64,000 nt of DNA from contig JAXHLR010000002.1 in NCBI GenBank assembly GCA_034521975.1, positions 266,001-330,000 of the forward strand, written 5' to 3'. The DNA comes from Acidimicrobiales bacterium (GTDB taxonomy: Bacteria > Actinomycetota > Acidimicrobiia > Acidimicrobiales > SKKL01). This document shows positions 1 to 7,533 of this stretch, piece after piece. Every line of letters starts with the position of its first letter. Within the stretch, counting starts at the first letter, position 1. A program made the position numbers and the translations under genes. The notes under the pieces were generated by a model that did no database searches, was not told the origin of the DNA, and saw nothing but the letters and a program-made list of their open reading frames with translations.

Positions 1-809
1 GGCTCAAGATCGCGGTCACGCCACGGGCCACCAACAAGATCCGGCAGTGGTTCTCCCGTGAGCGACGCGAGGATGCCATCGAGACCGGCCGCGACGAGCT
101 CGAACGAGCGCTGCGGCGCGAAGGGCTCCCGGTCCAGAAGCTCACCAACTCTCCGCTGCTGAAGGAGGTTGCCGAGTCGCTCAACTACGCCGACGTCGAC
201 GCGCTGCACGCGGCGATCGGCGAGCACCACGTGTCGGCCAAGTCCGTGGCCGGACGGGTGGGCAAGGCGCTCCGGGGCGGAGAACCCGAGATCGAGGAGC
301 AACTGCCTCGCACGGCGCGCACTGCCAAGAACCGACCGGGCGCCTCGTCCTCGGGTGTTCACGTCGAAGGGCTCGACGATGTCATGGTGCGGCTGTCGCG
401 CTGCTGCACGCCGGTCCCTGGCGACGAGATCATGGGGTTCGTGACCCGCGGCCGGGGTGTGTCGGTGCACCGCGCCGACTGCGCCAACGCGGTGTCGCTC
501 ATGTCCGGTCAGGCCGACCGGCTCATCGACGTCGAGTGGGACTCCGCCCCGTCGGGGTTCTTCGTCGCGTCGATGGAGGTCAAGGCCCTCGACCGGTCGC
601 GCCTGTTGCGCGACGTCTCGGCGGTGCTGGCCGACCACCACGTCAACATCATCTCGTGCACGACCACCACCGGCAACGACCGAGTCTCCAAGCTGCGGTT
701 CGACTTCGAGCTCGGCGACCCGTCACACCTCGACTCGCTGATCGGCACCGTGCGCAGCATCGATTCGGTGTACGACGCCTACCGCGTGGTCCCCGGCAAG
801 GGCGGGTGA
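1..809 (+). CDS. relA: RelA/SpoT-type (p)ppGpp synthetase/hydrolase, C-terminal part
   Basis: This is the C-terminal 268 residues of a bifunctional RelA/SpoT homolog; the 5' end lies outside the window and codon phase starts at base 3. The family makes and degrades the stringent-response alarmone (p)ppGpp. Visible parts are the end of the TGS/helical region (TPRATNKIRQWFSRERRED, near window residues 6-24), the zinc-finger-like domain with the Cys pair in RLSRCCTPVPGDEIMGF, and a C-terminal ACT domain (FFVASMEVKALDRSRLLRDV). The catalytic HD and synthetase domains are not in the window, so activity cannot be judged. In actinobacteria this gene commonly sits just upstream of hisS, as here, with a uspA gene in between on the other strand. 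Confidence 0.93.
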   Translation, partial: LKIAVTPRATNKIRQWFSRERREDAIETGRDELERALRREGLPVQKLTNSPLLKEVAESLNYADVDALHAAIGEHHVSAKSVAGRVGKALRGGEPEIEEQLPRTARTAKNRPGASSSGVHVEGLDDVMVRLSRCCTPVPGDEIMGFVTRGRGVSVHRADCANAVSLMSGQADRLIDVEWDSAPSGFFVASMEVKALDRSRLLRDVSAVLADHHVNIISCTTTTGNDRVSKLRFDFELGDPSHLDSLIGTVRSIDSVYDAYRVVPGKGG

Positions 810-826
810 ACCGGGCCGGAACGCCC

Positions 827-1690
827 TCAGCGCACCACGGCGAGGGGGATCGTGGTGTGAGAGGCGAGATAGGAGGCCACCGGCCCCAGGTCCTTGTTGA
901 CCGTCCCGGCACCGAGGGCACCGACGACCAGCAGGTCGGCGTGGTGTTCGGCCGCCGTGTCGGGCAGCATCCGGCGGGGATCGCCGTCGACGATCAGCGC
1001 CTCGGAGACCTCGTGCCGGCTGAGTGCCTCCTCGCGCTGGGCCGCCATCTGCTCGTCGACCGCCGAACGGATGCTGAGGGTGACATCGGCAGGCAGATGC
1101 GCTCGCTCGATGTCGAAGACGTGGATGGTGGTCACCGAGGCGCCGGTGTCTCCGGCGAGACCGATCGCCAGGTCGAGGGCCCGTTTCGAGAGCTCGGAGT
1201 CGTCGACGCCGACCGCGATCGAGGACAGTGTCGACTCGGCGGTGGTCCGTTCGGGGCCGGGGACCATCACCACCGGGCATGGTGCGTGTTCCAAGCAGTG
1301 GCGACTCACCGACCCGAGTCGGAGACCGGCGAAGCCGCCATGGCCCCGCGAGCCGACCACGAGCATCCTGGGTCGGGTCTCGGCGGCATGGTTGATCAAC
1401 GCAGTCGCTGCCGGGCCTCGGAGGACCTCGCTGGTGACGGGGATCCCATCGGGGAGGCTCGAGCTCACGAGCTCCCGTAGCGCGGACTCGACCTCCTGGT
1501 CGACCTCCTCGGGTGTGTGCGAGGTGAGGCGGCTCCACGGAAGCGGGATCGTGCTCGGGTACTCCCAGGTCTGCACGACCCGGAGCGGAAGTCCGAGCCC
1601 GGCGGCCCACCGCAGCGCGGCCTGAGAGGATTCGGAACCGTCGACGGCGACGACGACGTCGGTGGGCTGGGTGCTCGGAACTGTAGCCAT
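827..1690 (-). CDS. Tandem universal stress protein (UspA family)
   Basis: The 287-residue protein contains two Usp domains. Domain 1 starts with VVAVDGSESSQAALRWA and ends with the nucleotide-binding loop GSRGHGGFAGLRLGSVS, which fits the G-x2-G-x9-G-S pattern of ATP-binding Usp proteins. Domain 2 begins IAVGVDDSELSKRALDL, but its loop reads GALGAGTVNKDLGPV and lacks the canonical Ser/Thr, so it is probably structural or binds nucleotide weakly. The ATG at 1690 is favoured because TAGGCT (1702-1697 on the minus strand) lies six bases upstream, as for other leaderless genes here. The gene is divergent from hisS. Tandem Usp proteins act in the cytoplasm in stress or dormancy responses; the exact role is unknown. 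Confidence 0.85.
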   Translation of the reverse strand: MATVPSTQPTDVVVAVDGSESSQAALRWAAGLGLPLRVVQTWEYPSTIPLPWSRLTSHTPEEVDQEVESALRELVSSSLPDGIPVTSEVLRGPAATALINHAAETRPRMLVVGSRGHGGFAGLRLGSVSRHCLEHAPCPVVMVPGPERTTAESTLSSIAVGVDDSELSKRALDLAIGLAGDTGASVTTIHVFDIERAHLPADVTLSIRSAVDEQMAAQREEALSRHEVSEALIVDGDPRRMLPDTAAEHHADLLVVGALGAGTVNKDLGPVASYLASHTTIPLAVVR

Positions 1691-1696
1691 GGTTGG

Positions 1697-1725
1697 AGCC
1701 TACGGATCGCCCCGGCATGCTCCAA
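1697..1725 (-). promoter_or_regulatory. Candidate promoter of the uspA gene (leaderless)
   Basis: On the minus strand TTGGAG (1725-1720), a 17-base spacer and TAGGCT (1702-1697) resemble a sigma-70-type promoter. Six bases separate the -10 from the ATG at 1690, so the transcript would start at or next to the start codon. Confidence 0.5.
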
Positions 1726-1785
1726 GGGTCCAACGTCTCCTTCGCCGGGTCGACAACCGGTTCGGAGGGCGGGCGGGCCGACCGG

Positions 1786-1798
1786 TAGCCTCGCCGCC
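1786..1798 (+). promoter_or_regulatory. Candidate -10 element of hisS (leaderless)
   Basis: TAGCCT at 1786-1791 is followed by seven bases and then the GTG of hisS. No Shine-Dalgarno sequence is present, so the message is probably leaderless. No good -35 was seen. Confidence 0.45.
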
Positions 1799-3058
1799 GT
1801 GGCCAGTCCATCCTTCAGCGCCCCCAAGGGCACCCGCGACATACTCGCCCCCGAATCGGGACGCTGGGCGGCGCTGATCGCTCGGTTCGCCGTGCTGGCC
1901 GAACAGGCGGGCTATGGCCTGGTGATCAGCCCCATGTTCGAGGATCTCGAGGTCTTCCAGCGGGTGGGCGAGTCGACCGACATCGTCACCAAGGAGATGT
2001 ACGACTTCGAGGACAAGGGAGGCCGCCGCATCGCCCTGAGGCCCGAGGGTACCGCCTCGGTCGTGCGGGCCTTCGTGCAGCACCGGCCCACCGAGGTCCC
2101 CTGGAAGGCCTGGTACGTGGCGCCCAACTTCCGGTACGAACGCCCCCAGGCCGGGCGCTACCGTCAGCACCACCAGCTGGGGGTCGAGGCCTTGGGCAGC
2201 GCTGATCCCGACGTCGACGTCGAGGTCATGGCCCTCCAGGCCGACTTCTACCGTTCGCTCGGGCTGACCGAGGTCGAGCTCATCGTGAACTCGATGGGTT
2301 CGACCGAGGACCGCGCCGGCTACAGCCGCCGTCTCGGAGCCTGGCTCGAGGATCGGGTCGACCAGCTCGATCCGGCCGACCGGGCCACCGTTGCCACCAA
2401 CCCCATGCGCGTGCTCGACTCCAAGCGCCCCACGACCAGGGCCGTCACCGACGAGGCACCCCAGACCGTCGATGGGCTCTCGCCCGATGCCGCCGCCCAC
2501 TTCGAACAGGTGCTGGCCGGTCTCGACGACCTCGGGATCGGGTACCGGATCGAGCCGCGCCTGGTTCGGGGTCTCGACTACTACACCCACACCACCTTCG
2601 AGTTCGCGGCCAACGCCCTCGACTCGGCCCAGAACGCCATCGGTGGCGGTGGGCGCTACGACGGGCTGGCCGAGGCGCTCGGTGGGCCCGCCACCCCGGG
2701 TGTTGGCTTCGGCTCGGGCATCGAGCGGATCCTGCTGGCGTGCGAGGCCGAGGGCGTGTTCCGCGATCCAGCCGAGCAGGCCCGGGTGTTCGTGGTCGAC
2801 GTGGTCGACGGCACCCACGCCCGACGGATCACCACCGAGCTGCGCCGGGCCGGCATCGCGGCGGACCGGGTCTTCGACGGGCGCTCCATGAAGTCCCAGA
2901 TGAAGGCCGCCGACCGCTCGGGCGCGGCGTTGGCGCTGATCATCGGCGAGGATGAAGCCGCGGCCGGCGAGATCACCGTGCGCGACCTGCGCCACGGTGG
3001 AGACCAGGAACGAGTCGCGACCGACGATCTCGTCGACGACTTGAGGAAGAGACTGTGA
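1799..3058 (+). CDS. hisS: Histidyl-tRNA synthetase
   Basis: This class II synthetase charges tRNA-His in the cytoplasm. The 419-residue length is typical. It starts FSAPKGTRDILAPES, as expected for HisRS. Motif 2 is FRYERPQAGRYRQHHQ near residue 110, the histidine-binding signature is RGLDYYTHTTFEF near 256, and motif 3 is GFGSGIERIL near 302. The C-terminal anticodon-binding domain is complete. The GTG at 1799 is chosen over the longer open frame because homology begins there and a -10-like TAGCCT lies seven bases upstream. The stop overlaps the aspS GTG by four bases, so the two synthetases are translationally coupled. Confidence 0.95.
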   Translation: MASPSFSAPKGTRDILAPESGRWAALIARFAVLAEQAGYGLVISPMFEDLEVFQRVGESTDIVTKEMYDFEDKGGRRIALRPEGTASVVRAFVQHRPTEVPWKAWYVAPNFRYERPQAGRYRQHHQLGVEALGSADPDVDVEVMALQADFYRSLGLTEVELIVNSMGSTEDRAGYSRRLGAWLEDRVDQLDPADRATVATNPMRVLDSKRPTTRAVTDEAPQTVDGLSPDAAAHFEQVLAGLDDLGIGYRIEPRLVRGLDYYTHTTFEFAANALDSAQNAIGGGGRYDGLAEALGGPATPGVGFGSGIERILLACEAEGVFRDPAEQARVFVVDVVDGTHARRITTELRRAGIAADRVFDGRSMKSQMKAADRSGAALALIIGEDEAAAGEITVRDLRHGGDQERVATDDLVDDLRKRL

Positions 3059-4812
3059 CCGATACACCGACATCCACCACCCCCATGCGATCCGACATGT
3101 GCGGACGGCTCGGCACCGCCGACGTCGGCCGGCAGGTCGCACTCTGCGGGTGGGTCGCCCGCCGCCGCGAGCACGGCGAGCACCTGGCCTTCGTCGACCT
3201 GCGCGACCACACCGGTGTGGTGCAGTGCGTGGTCGACAACGCGCACGACCTGCGCTCGGAATACGTGCTGCGCATCACCGGAACCGTGCGGCACCGGCCC
3301 GAGGGAACCACCAACCCCAACCTGGCCACCGGCGAGGTCGAGGTCGGCGACTGCAGCGTCGAGGTCCTCTCGACCGCCGAACCACCGCCGTTCTCGGTCG
3401 ACGAGCGGCTCGACACCGACGAGACGGTGCGCCTGCGCCACCGCTATGTCGATCTGCGCCGCGACCGGATGCAGCGGAACCTCCGGCTGCGCGCCACGGT
3501 CAACAGCGCGATCCGGGGCGCGATGGAAGAGCAGGGCTTCGTCGAGATCGAGACCCCCATGCTCATCGCCTCCACCCCCGAGGGCGCTCGCGACTTCGTG
3601 GTGCCGTCGCGATTGAAGCCGGGGTCCTTCTACGCCCTCCCCCAGAGTCCGCAGCTGTTCAAGCAGCTGTGCATGGTCGGCGGCATCGATCGCTACTACC
3701 AGATCGCCCGCTGCCTGCGCGACGAGGACCTCCGAGCCGACCGCCAGTTCGAGTTCATGCAGCTCGACGCCGAGGCCAGCTTCGCCACCCAGGAAGAGGT
3801 GCTGGAGTTCATCACCCATGCGGTGTCCGCCGCGGTCGAGGCGGTCACCGGCGAGCGCCCCGGCGAGGTGCCCCACATGACCTGGCACGACGCCATGGAG
3901 CGATTCGGCAGCGACAAGCCCGACATCCGGTTCGGTATGGAGCTGGTCGAGCTCACCCCGACGTTCGCCGACACGGAGTTCAACGCGTTCGCGGCCGACT
4001 GTGTCAAGGGCATCCGGGTGCCGGGTGGTGCCGACCGCACCCGCAAGCAGCTCGACGACCTCACCGAGACCGCAAAGCGGTTCGGCGCCAAGGGCCTGGT
4101 GTGGATGAAGGTCGAACCCGACCGCACCCTCACCTCACCGGTCGCCAAGTTCTTGAGCGAGGCCGAGTTGGGGTCGATCGCCGACACCCTCGACGCCGAA
4201 CCGGCTGATCTGTTGCTGCTCGTGGCCGACCAACGCCGCACCGTGCAGCACGTGCTGGGTCTGCTCCGCCTCGAGCTCGGGCGACCGCCGGTGAACGAGG
4301 GTGGTCTGCAGTTCCTGTGGGTCGTCGACTTCCCGCTGTTCGAGGGGCTCGGCGACGACGGGTCACCGATCCCCGCCCACCACCCGTTCACCATGCCCCA
4401 CCCCGACGACCAGCACCTGCTCGACGCCACCGGCGAGGCGCTGCTCGCTGTCCGCTCTCAGGCCTACGACCTGGTGGTCAACGGCTGGGAGCTCGGTTCG
4501 GGCAGCGTCCGTATCCATCGCTCCGACGTCCAGCAGCAGATCTTCGCGCTGCTCGGCATCACCGAGGACGAGGCCAGAGCCAAGTTCGGGTTCCTGCTCG
4601 AGGCGTTCCGCTACGGTGCCCCACCCCACGCCGGGTTCGCCTTCGGGATCGACCGGCTCGTGGCGATCCTCGCGGGGGAGGAGAACATCCGCGAGGTGAT
4701 CGCCTTCCCCAAGACCCAGTCGGGGGGCGATCCGCTCACCGAGGCACCGAGCCCCATCGACCCTGCCCAACTCGACGAGCTGGGCCTGCGGCTGCTGCCG
4801 CCGCAGACCTAG
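3055..4812 (+). CDS. aspS: Aspartyl-tRNA synthetase (bacterial type)
   Basis: This class IIb synthetase has 585 residues. It has an N-terminal OB-fold anticodon-binding domain (VALCGWVARRREHGEHLAFV), a catalytic core with QSPQLFKQL near residue 197 and motif 2 RDEDLRADRQFEFMQLD near 222, a bacterial GAD insertion, and motif 3 FAFGIDRLVAILAG near 529 followed by FPKTQSGGDPLTEAPSPID. The GTG at 3055 overlaps the hisS stop; an internal ATG at 3085 is possible but would remove only unconserved residues. Whether it also mischarges tRNA-Asn depends on GatCAB elsewhere in the genome. It is the last gene of a hisS-aspS pair and ends at a hairpin facing a convergent gene. Confidence 0.95.
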   Translation: MTDTPTSTTPMRSDMCGRLGTADVGRQVALCGWVARRREHGEHLAFVDLRDHTGVVQCVVDNAHDLRSEYVLRITGTVRHRPEGTTNPNLATGEVEVGDCSVEVLSTAEPPPFSVDERLDTDETVRLRHRYVDLRRDRMQRNLRLRATVNSAIRGAMEEQGFVEIETPMLIASTPEGARDFVVPSRLKPGSFYALPQSPQLFKQLCMVGGIDRYYQIARCLRDEDLRADRQFEFMQLDAEASFATQEEVLEFITHAVSAAVEAVTGERPGEVPHMTWHDAMERFGSDKPDIRFGMELVELTPTFADTEFNAFAADCVKGIRVPGGADRTRKQLDDLTETAKRFGAKGLVWMKVEPDRTLTSPVAKFLSEAELGSIADTLDAEPADLLLLVADQRRTVQHVLGLLRLELGRPPVNEGGLQFLWVVDFPLFEGLGDDGSPIPAHHPFTMPHPDDQHLLDATGEALLAVRSQAYDLVVNGWELGSGSVRIHRSDVQQQIFALLGITEDEARAKFGFLLEAFRYGAPPHAGFAFGIDRLVAILAGEENIREVIAFPKTQSGGDPLTEAPSPIDPAQLDELGLRLLPPQT

Positions 4813-4816
4813 CCCT

Positions 4817-4840
4817 CGGCTGACCGGGCCGGGTCAGCCG
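4817..4840. terminator. Hairpin between convergent aspS and an unknown gene
   Basis: CGGCTGACC (4817-4825) and GGTCAGCCG (4832-4840) form a perfect 9-bp stem with a six-base loop. It overlaps the stop of the minus-strand gene and has no U-tract, so it is a candidate bidirectional, possibly Rho-assisted, terminator. Confidence 0.5.
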
Positions 4841-5499
4841 ACCCGCAGCTCGACCACCACGCTCCCTTCGAGGGCGGTGGGGAAGCGGGCCACCCCCGCC
4901 TCGGTCGCCCCGGGTCCGTCGGGGTGGATGTCGATCAGCACGCGGCCTCGTGGGCCACTCGCGACGAGGTGCATCATCGACACGTGCTCGATGTCATAGC
5001 CCAGACGCTCGAGCTCGTCGATCATCCCGGTGCGGACCACCTCGGCGCTGGCCTTCTCCGTGGCCACGATCACGTGGGTGGCGACGTCGACCCGGGCATC
5101 GAGCTGGGTCAACGGCACCAGCTCGTGGGGCAAGGTGATGCCCGCCAGCAGCTCGGGCAGGGTGGGTGCGCCGGTGGGGATGCCGGGCGTGTCGGCGGGA
5201 GGTGGGACGTGCCCGGTCGAGGGTGGCGTCTCTTCGTCGTGGTCGCCGGTTGGGGGTGAGTCTTGAACGGGCTCAGGGGATGCCGCCTGAGGATCAAGCC
5301 GGAACGTCTCGTCACCGGGCTCGGGGGGTGGAGGTGCGGGCCACTCCTTGTCGAGCAGGCCACCCGAGGACGCCGGCGCGGGCCCGACATCGGATCCACC
5401 GGCGAGCTTGGCCCGGCGACTCCTGACCCGCCGGATCACGAAGATGACCAGCGAGACCACGACCCAGGTCCAGAACAGGACGACGACCCACTGCGGCAT
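4834..5499 (-). CDS. Unknown membrane-anchored protein
   Basis: I do not recognise the family of this 221-residue protein. The chosen ATG (5499) gives an N-terminal membrane segment (PQWVVVLFWTWVVVSLVIF) followed at once by a basic stretch (RRVRSRRAK), so the rest is probably cytoplasmic. A Pro/Glu/Asp-rich linker covers roughly residues 40-115. A folded C-terminal domain follows, with features such as LPELLAGITLPHELVPL and RVLIDIHPDGPGATEAGVA. The open frame runs upstream to 5769, but that extension overlaps rarA and looks like non-coding GC-rich translation. It sits alone between convergent aspS and divergent rarA. Confidence 0.6.
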   Translation of the reverse strand: MPQWVVVLFWTWVVVSLVIFVIRRVRSRRAKLAGGSDVGPAPASSGGLLDKEWPAPPPPEPGDETFRLDPQAASPEPVQDSPPTGDHDEETPPSTGHVPPPADTPGIPTGAPTLPELLAGITLPHELVPLTQLDARVDVATHVIVATEKASAEVVRTGMIDELERLGYDIEHVSMMHLVASGPRGRVLIDIHPDGPGATEAGVARFPTALEGSVVVELRVG

Positions 5500-5570
5500 G
5501 GACAGATGGTGGCACGTCAGCGCGCTTGACTCGCGGAGCATCCGCCGCGCGGCAGTGCTGCTGGGGTCGC

Positions 5571-5582
5571 TACCCTCGGTCC
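5571..5582 (+). promoter_or_regulatory. Candidate -10 element of rarA (leaderless)
   Basis: TACCCT at 5571-5576 is followed by six bases and the GTG of rarA, with no Shine-Dalgarno sequence between. The arrangement matches the other leaderless candidates in the window. Confidence 0.45.
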
Positions 5583-6923
5583 GTGGCCGACGACCTCTTT
5601 GCCGCCGCGGCATCGCAGCGACTCGCCGCCCGCGCTCCGCTGGCGGCGAGGCTCCGGCCCCGCAGCCTCGACGAGGTGGTCGGCCAGCACCATCTGCTGG
5701 CACCCGGGGCGCCGCTGCGCACCCTGATCGAGCAGGACCGCATCTCGTCGGTGATCCTCTGGGGGCCACCAGGGACCGGCAAGACCACCCTGGCCCGGCT
5801 CATCGCCGACACCACCAGCAACGCCTTCGAGCAGCTCAGCGCCGTGTCGGCATCGGTCAAGGATGTCCGCGAGGTGATCGCCAAGGCCGAGGAACGGCTC
5901 GGCCAGCACGGGCACCGCACCATCTTGTTCCTGGACGAGGTTCACCGGTTCAACAAGGCGCAACAGGATGCCCTGCTGCCCTCGGTCGAGTCGGGCCTGC
6001 TCACCCTGGTGGCCGCGACCACCGAGAACCCCTACTTCGAGGTCAACCCGCCACTGCTGTCGCGCTCCACGCTGTTCCGGCTCGAAACCCTCGACCGCGA
6101 CGCCACCCTCGACCTGTTGACCCGGGGCCTCGCGGCCGAGGAGGCCACCGCGGACCGGGACGCGCTCGACCACCTCGCCGACCAGGTGTCGGGCGACGGG
6201 CGACAGGCCCTCACCGCCCTCGAGGTGGCGGTCGCCCTGGCGGCAGGGGGCGACGCTGGTCCCGCTCACGTCGAGCTCTCCCATGCGGAGGCGGCGGTGG
6301 CCACCAAGGCCCTGCGCTACGGGCGCGACGCCCACTACGACGTCATCAGCGCCTTCATCAAGAGCATCAGGGGCTCGGACCCCGACGCCGGCCTCTACTG
6401 GCTGGCTCGCATGCTCGACGCGGGCGAGGACGCACGCTTCATCGCCCGGCGCCTGGTGATCCTCGCCTCCGAGGACATCGGCATGGCCGACTCCACCAGC
6501 CTCGTGGTCGCCAACGCCGCAGCCCGCGCCGTCGAGTTCGTCGGGCTGCCCGAGGCCCAGCTCAACCTGGCCCACGCCGTGGTCCATCTGGCCACTGCTG
6601 CGAAGTCGAACCGGGTGACGATGGCGCTCGGACGGGCCAAGGCCGACGCGCAACGGGGCGGTGACGATGCCGTGCCGGTTCACCTGCGCGACTCGCACTA
6701 CCAGGGGGCAACGGTGCTCGGGCACGGCCGGGGCTACGACTATCCTCACGACGACCCGCGGGGATGGGTGCCACAGCAGCACCGGCCCCCCGGTCTCGAC
6801 GGTGTCGTGTACTACGAGCCGTCATCGCACGGAGCCGAACAGGAGATCGCCACCCGGATGGCCACGCGAACCACAGAAGCCTCCAGCGGCCACCTACCGG
6901 ACGACCAGGATCGCTCCTCGTGA
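5583..6923 (+). CDS. rarA: RarA/MgsA-type AAA+ replication-associated ATPase
   Basis: This 446-residue AAA+ protein is related to clamp-loader subunits and acts at stalled replication forks. The Walker A motif GPPGTGKTTLARLIA starts near residue 60 and Walker B FLDEVHRFNKAQQDALL near 115. ATTENPYFEVNPPLLSR corresponds to sensor 1, and a long C-terminal tetramerisation domain includes DAHYDVISAFIKSIRGSDPDAG. The GTG at 5583 follows a -10-like TACCCT; upstream residues in the open frame are unrelated to the family. In actinobacteria rarA often precedes the DUF948-alaS group, as here. Its TGA overlaps the next GTG. Confidence 0.93.
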   Translation: MADDLFAAAASQRLAARAPLAARLRPRSLDEVVGQHHLLAPGAPLRTLIEQDRISSVILWGPPGTGKTTLARLIADTTSNAFEQLSAVSASVKDVREVIAKAEERLGQHGHRTILFLDEVHRFNKAQQDALLPSVESGLLTLVAATTENPYFEVNPPLLSRSTLFRLETLDRDATLDLLTRGLAAEEATADRDALDHLADQVSGDGRQALTALEVAVALAAGGDAGPAHVELSHAEAAVATKALRYGRDAHYDVISAFIKSIRGSDPDAGLYWLARMLDAGEDARFIARRLVILASEDIGMADSTSLVVANAAARAVEFVGLPEAQLNLAHAVVHLATAAKSNRVTMALGRAKADAQRGGDDAVPVHLRDSHYQGATVLGHGRGYDYPHDDPRGWVPQQHRPPGLDGVVYYEPSSHGAEQEIATRMATRTTEASSGHLPDDQDRSS

Positions 6924-7276
6924 GCGCCGCCGATCTGGCCGCGGTCATCGTCGCCATCGCCGCCATCGTGGCGCTGGTGGTGCTGCTCTTTGCCGTCGTG
7001 TCGATCATCTCCACTCTGCGGTCGCTGCGCGACACGATCGAAGCCATCAGGGTCGACGCCGTACCCGCGGTCGCCGACCTGCGACGGGCAGCCGGAGCGG
7101 CCAACCAACAGCTCGACCGGGTCGACGAGCTGCTCGACACCGCCGAATCGGTCTCCACCACCGTCGACTCGGCCTCGAAGCTCACCTACCTGGTGGTGTC
7201 CAACCCGGTCATCAAGGTCGTCGCCTTCGGCGCGGGCGCCGGACGAGCCATGCGCCGTCTGCGTCGAGGGAGATGA
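6920..7276 (+). CDS. DUF948 membrane protein
   Basis: The 118-residue protein has one N-terminal membrane helix (VIVAIAAIVALVVLLFAVVS), then a long amphipathic region with LRSLRDTIEAIRVDAVPAV and repeated heptad-like leucines, matching DUF948. It ends in a basic tail (RAMRRLRRGR). The GTG at 6920 overlaps the rarA stop by four bases. DUF948 genes are regularly found upstream of alaS in high-GC Gram-positives; the biochemical role is unknown. The next small gene overlaps its stop by four bases. Confidence 0.75.
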   Translation: MSAADLAAVIVAIAAIVALVVLLFAVVSIISTLRSLRDTIEAIRVDAVPAVADLRRAAGAANQQLDRVDELLDTAESVSTTVDSASKLTYLVVSNPVIKVVAFGAGAGRAMRRLRRGR

Positions 7277-7521
7277 CGATGTTTCGTCGACTCTTCTGGC
7301 TCGTCGCCGGGGCTGCGTTCGGGTTCGGGATCTCCTTTTGGCTCATGCGGGCGGTGCGCCAGACCGCGGCCCGCTACACACCGGCGGGCATCGGCGAGAA
7401 CCTGTCCGATGCCATACGTCAGCTCGGCACCGACCTCCGCGAGGCAGCGGCCGAGGGGCGTGCCGCCATGGCCGAGACCGAAGAACGGATGCGGGCCGAG
7501 ATCGCCGGTCCCCGTCGGTAG
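7273..7521 (+). CDS. Small membrane protein upstream of alaS (DUF6167-like)
   Basis: This 82-residue protein has one N-terminal membrane helix (FRRLFWLVAGAAFGFGISFW) and a charged amphipathic C-terminal half rich in Ala, Glu and Arg. It resembles the small protein that usually lies between DUF948 and alaS in actinobacteria (DUF6167 in Streptomyces), but the match is from memory and position. Translation starts at ATG 7273 within an ATGA overlap with the DUF948 stop; a second ATG at 7279 is possible. It may work with the DUF948 protein at the membrane. Confidence 0.6.
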   Translation: MTMFRRLFWLVAGAAFGFGISFWLMRAVRQTAARYTPAGIGENLSDAIRQLGTDLREAAAEGRAAMAETEERMRAEIAGPRR

Positions 7522-7533
7522 GCTGGTCGGATC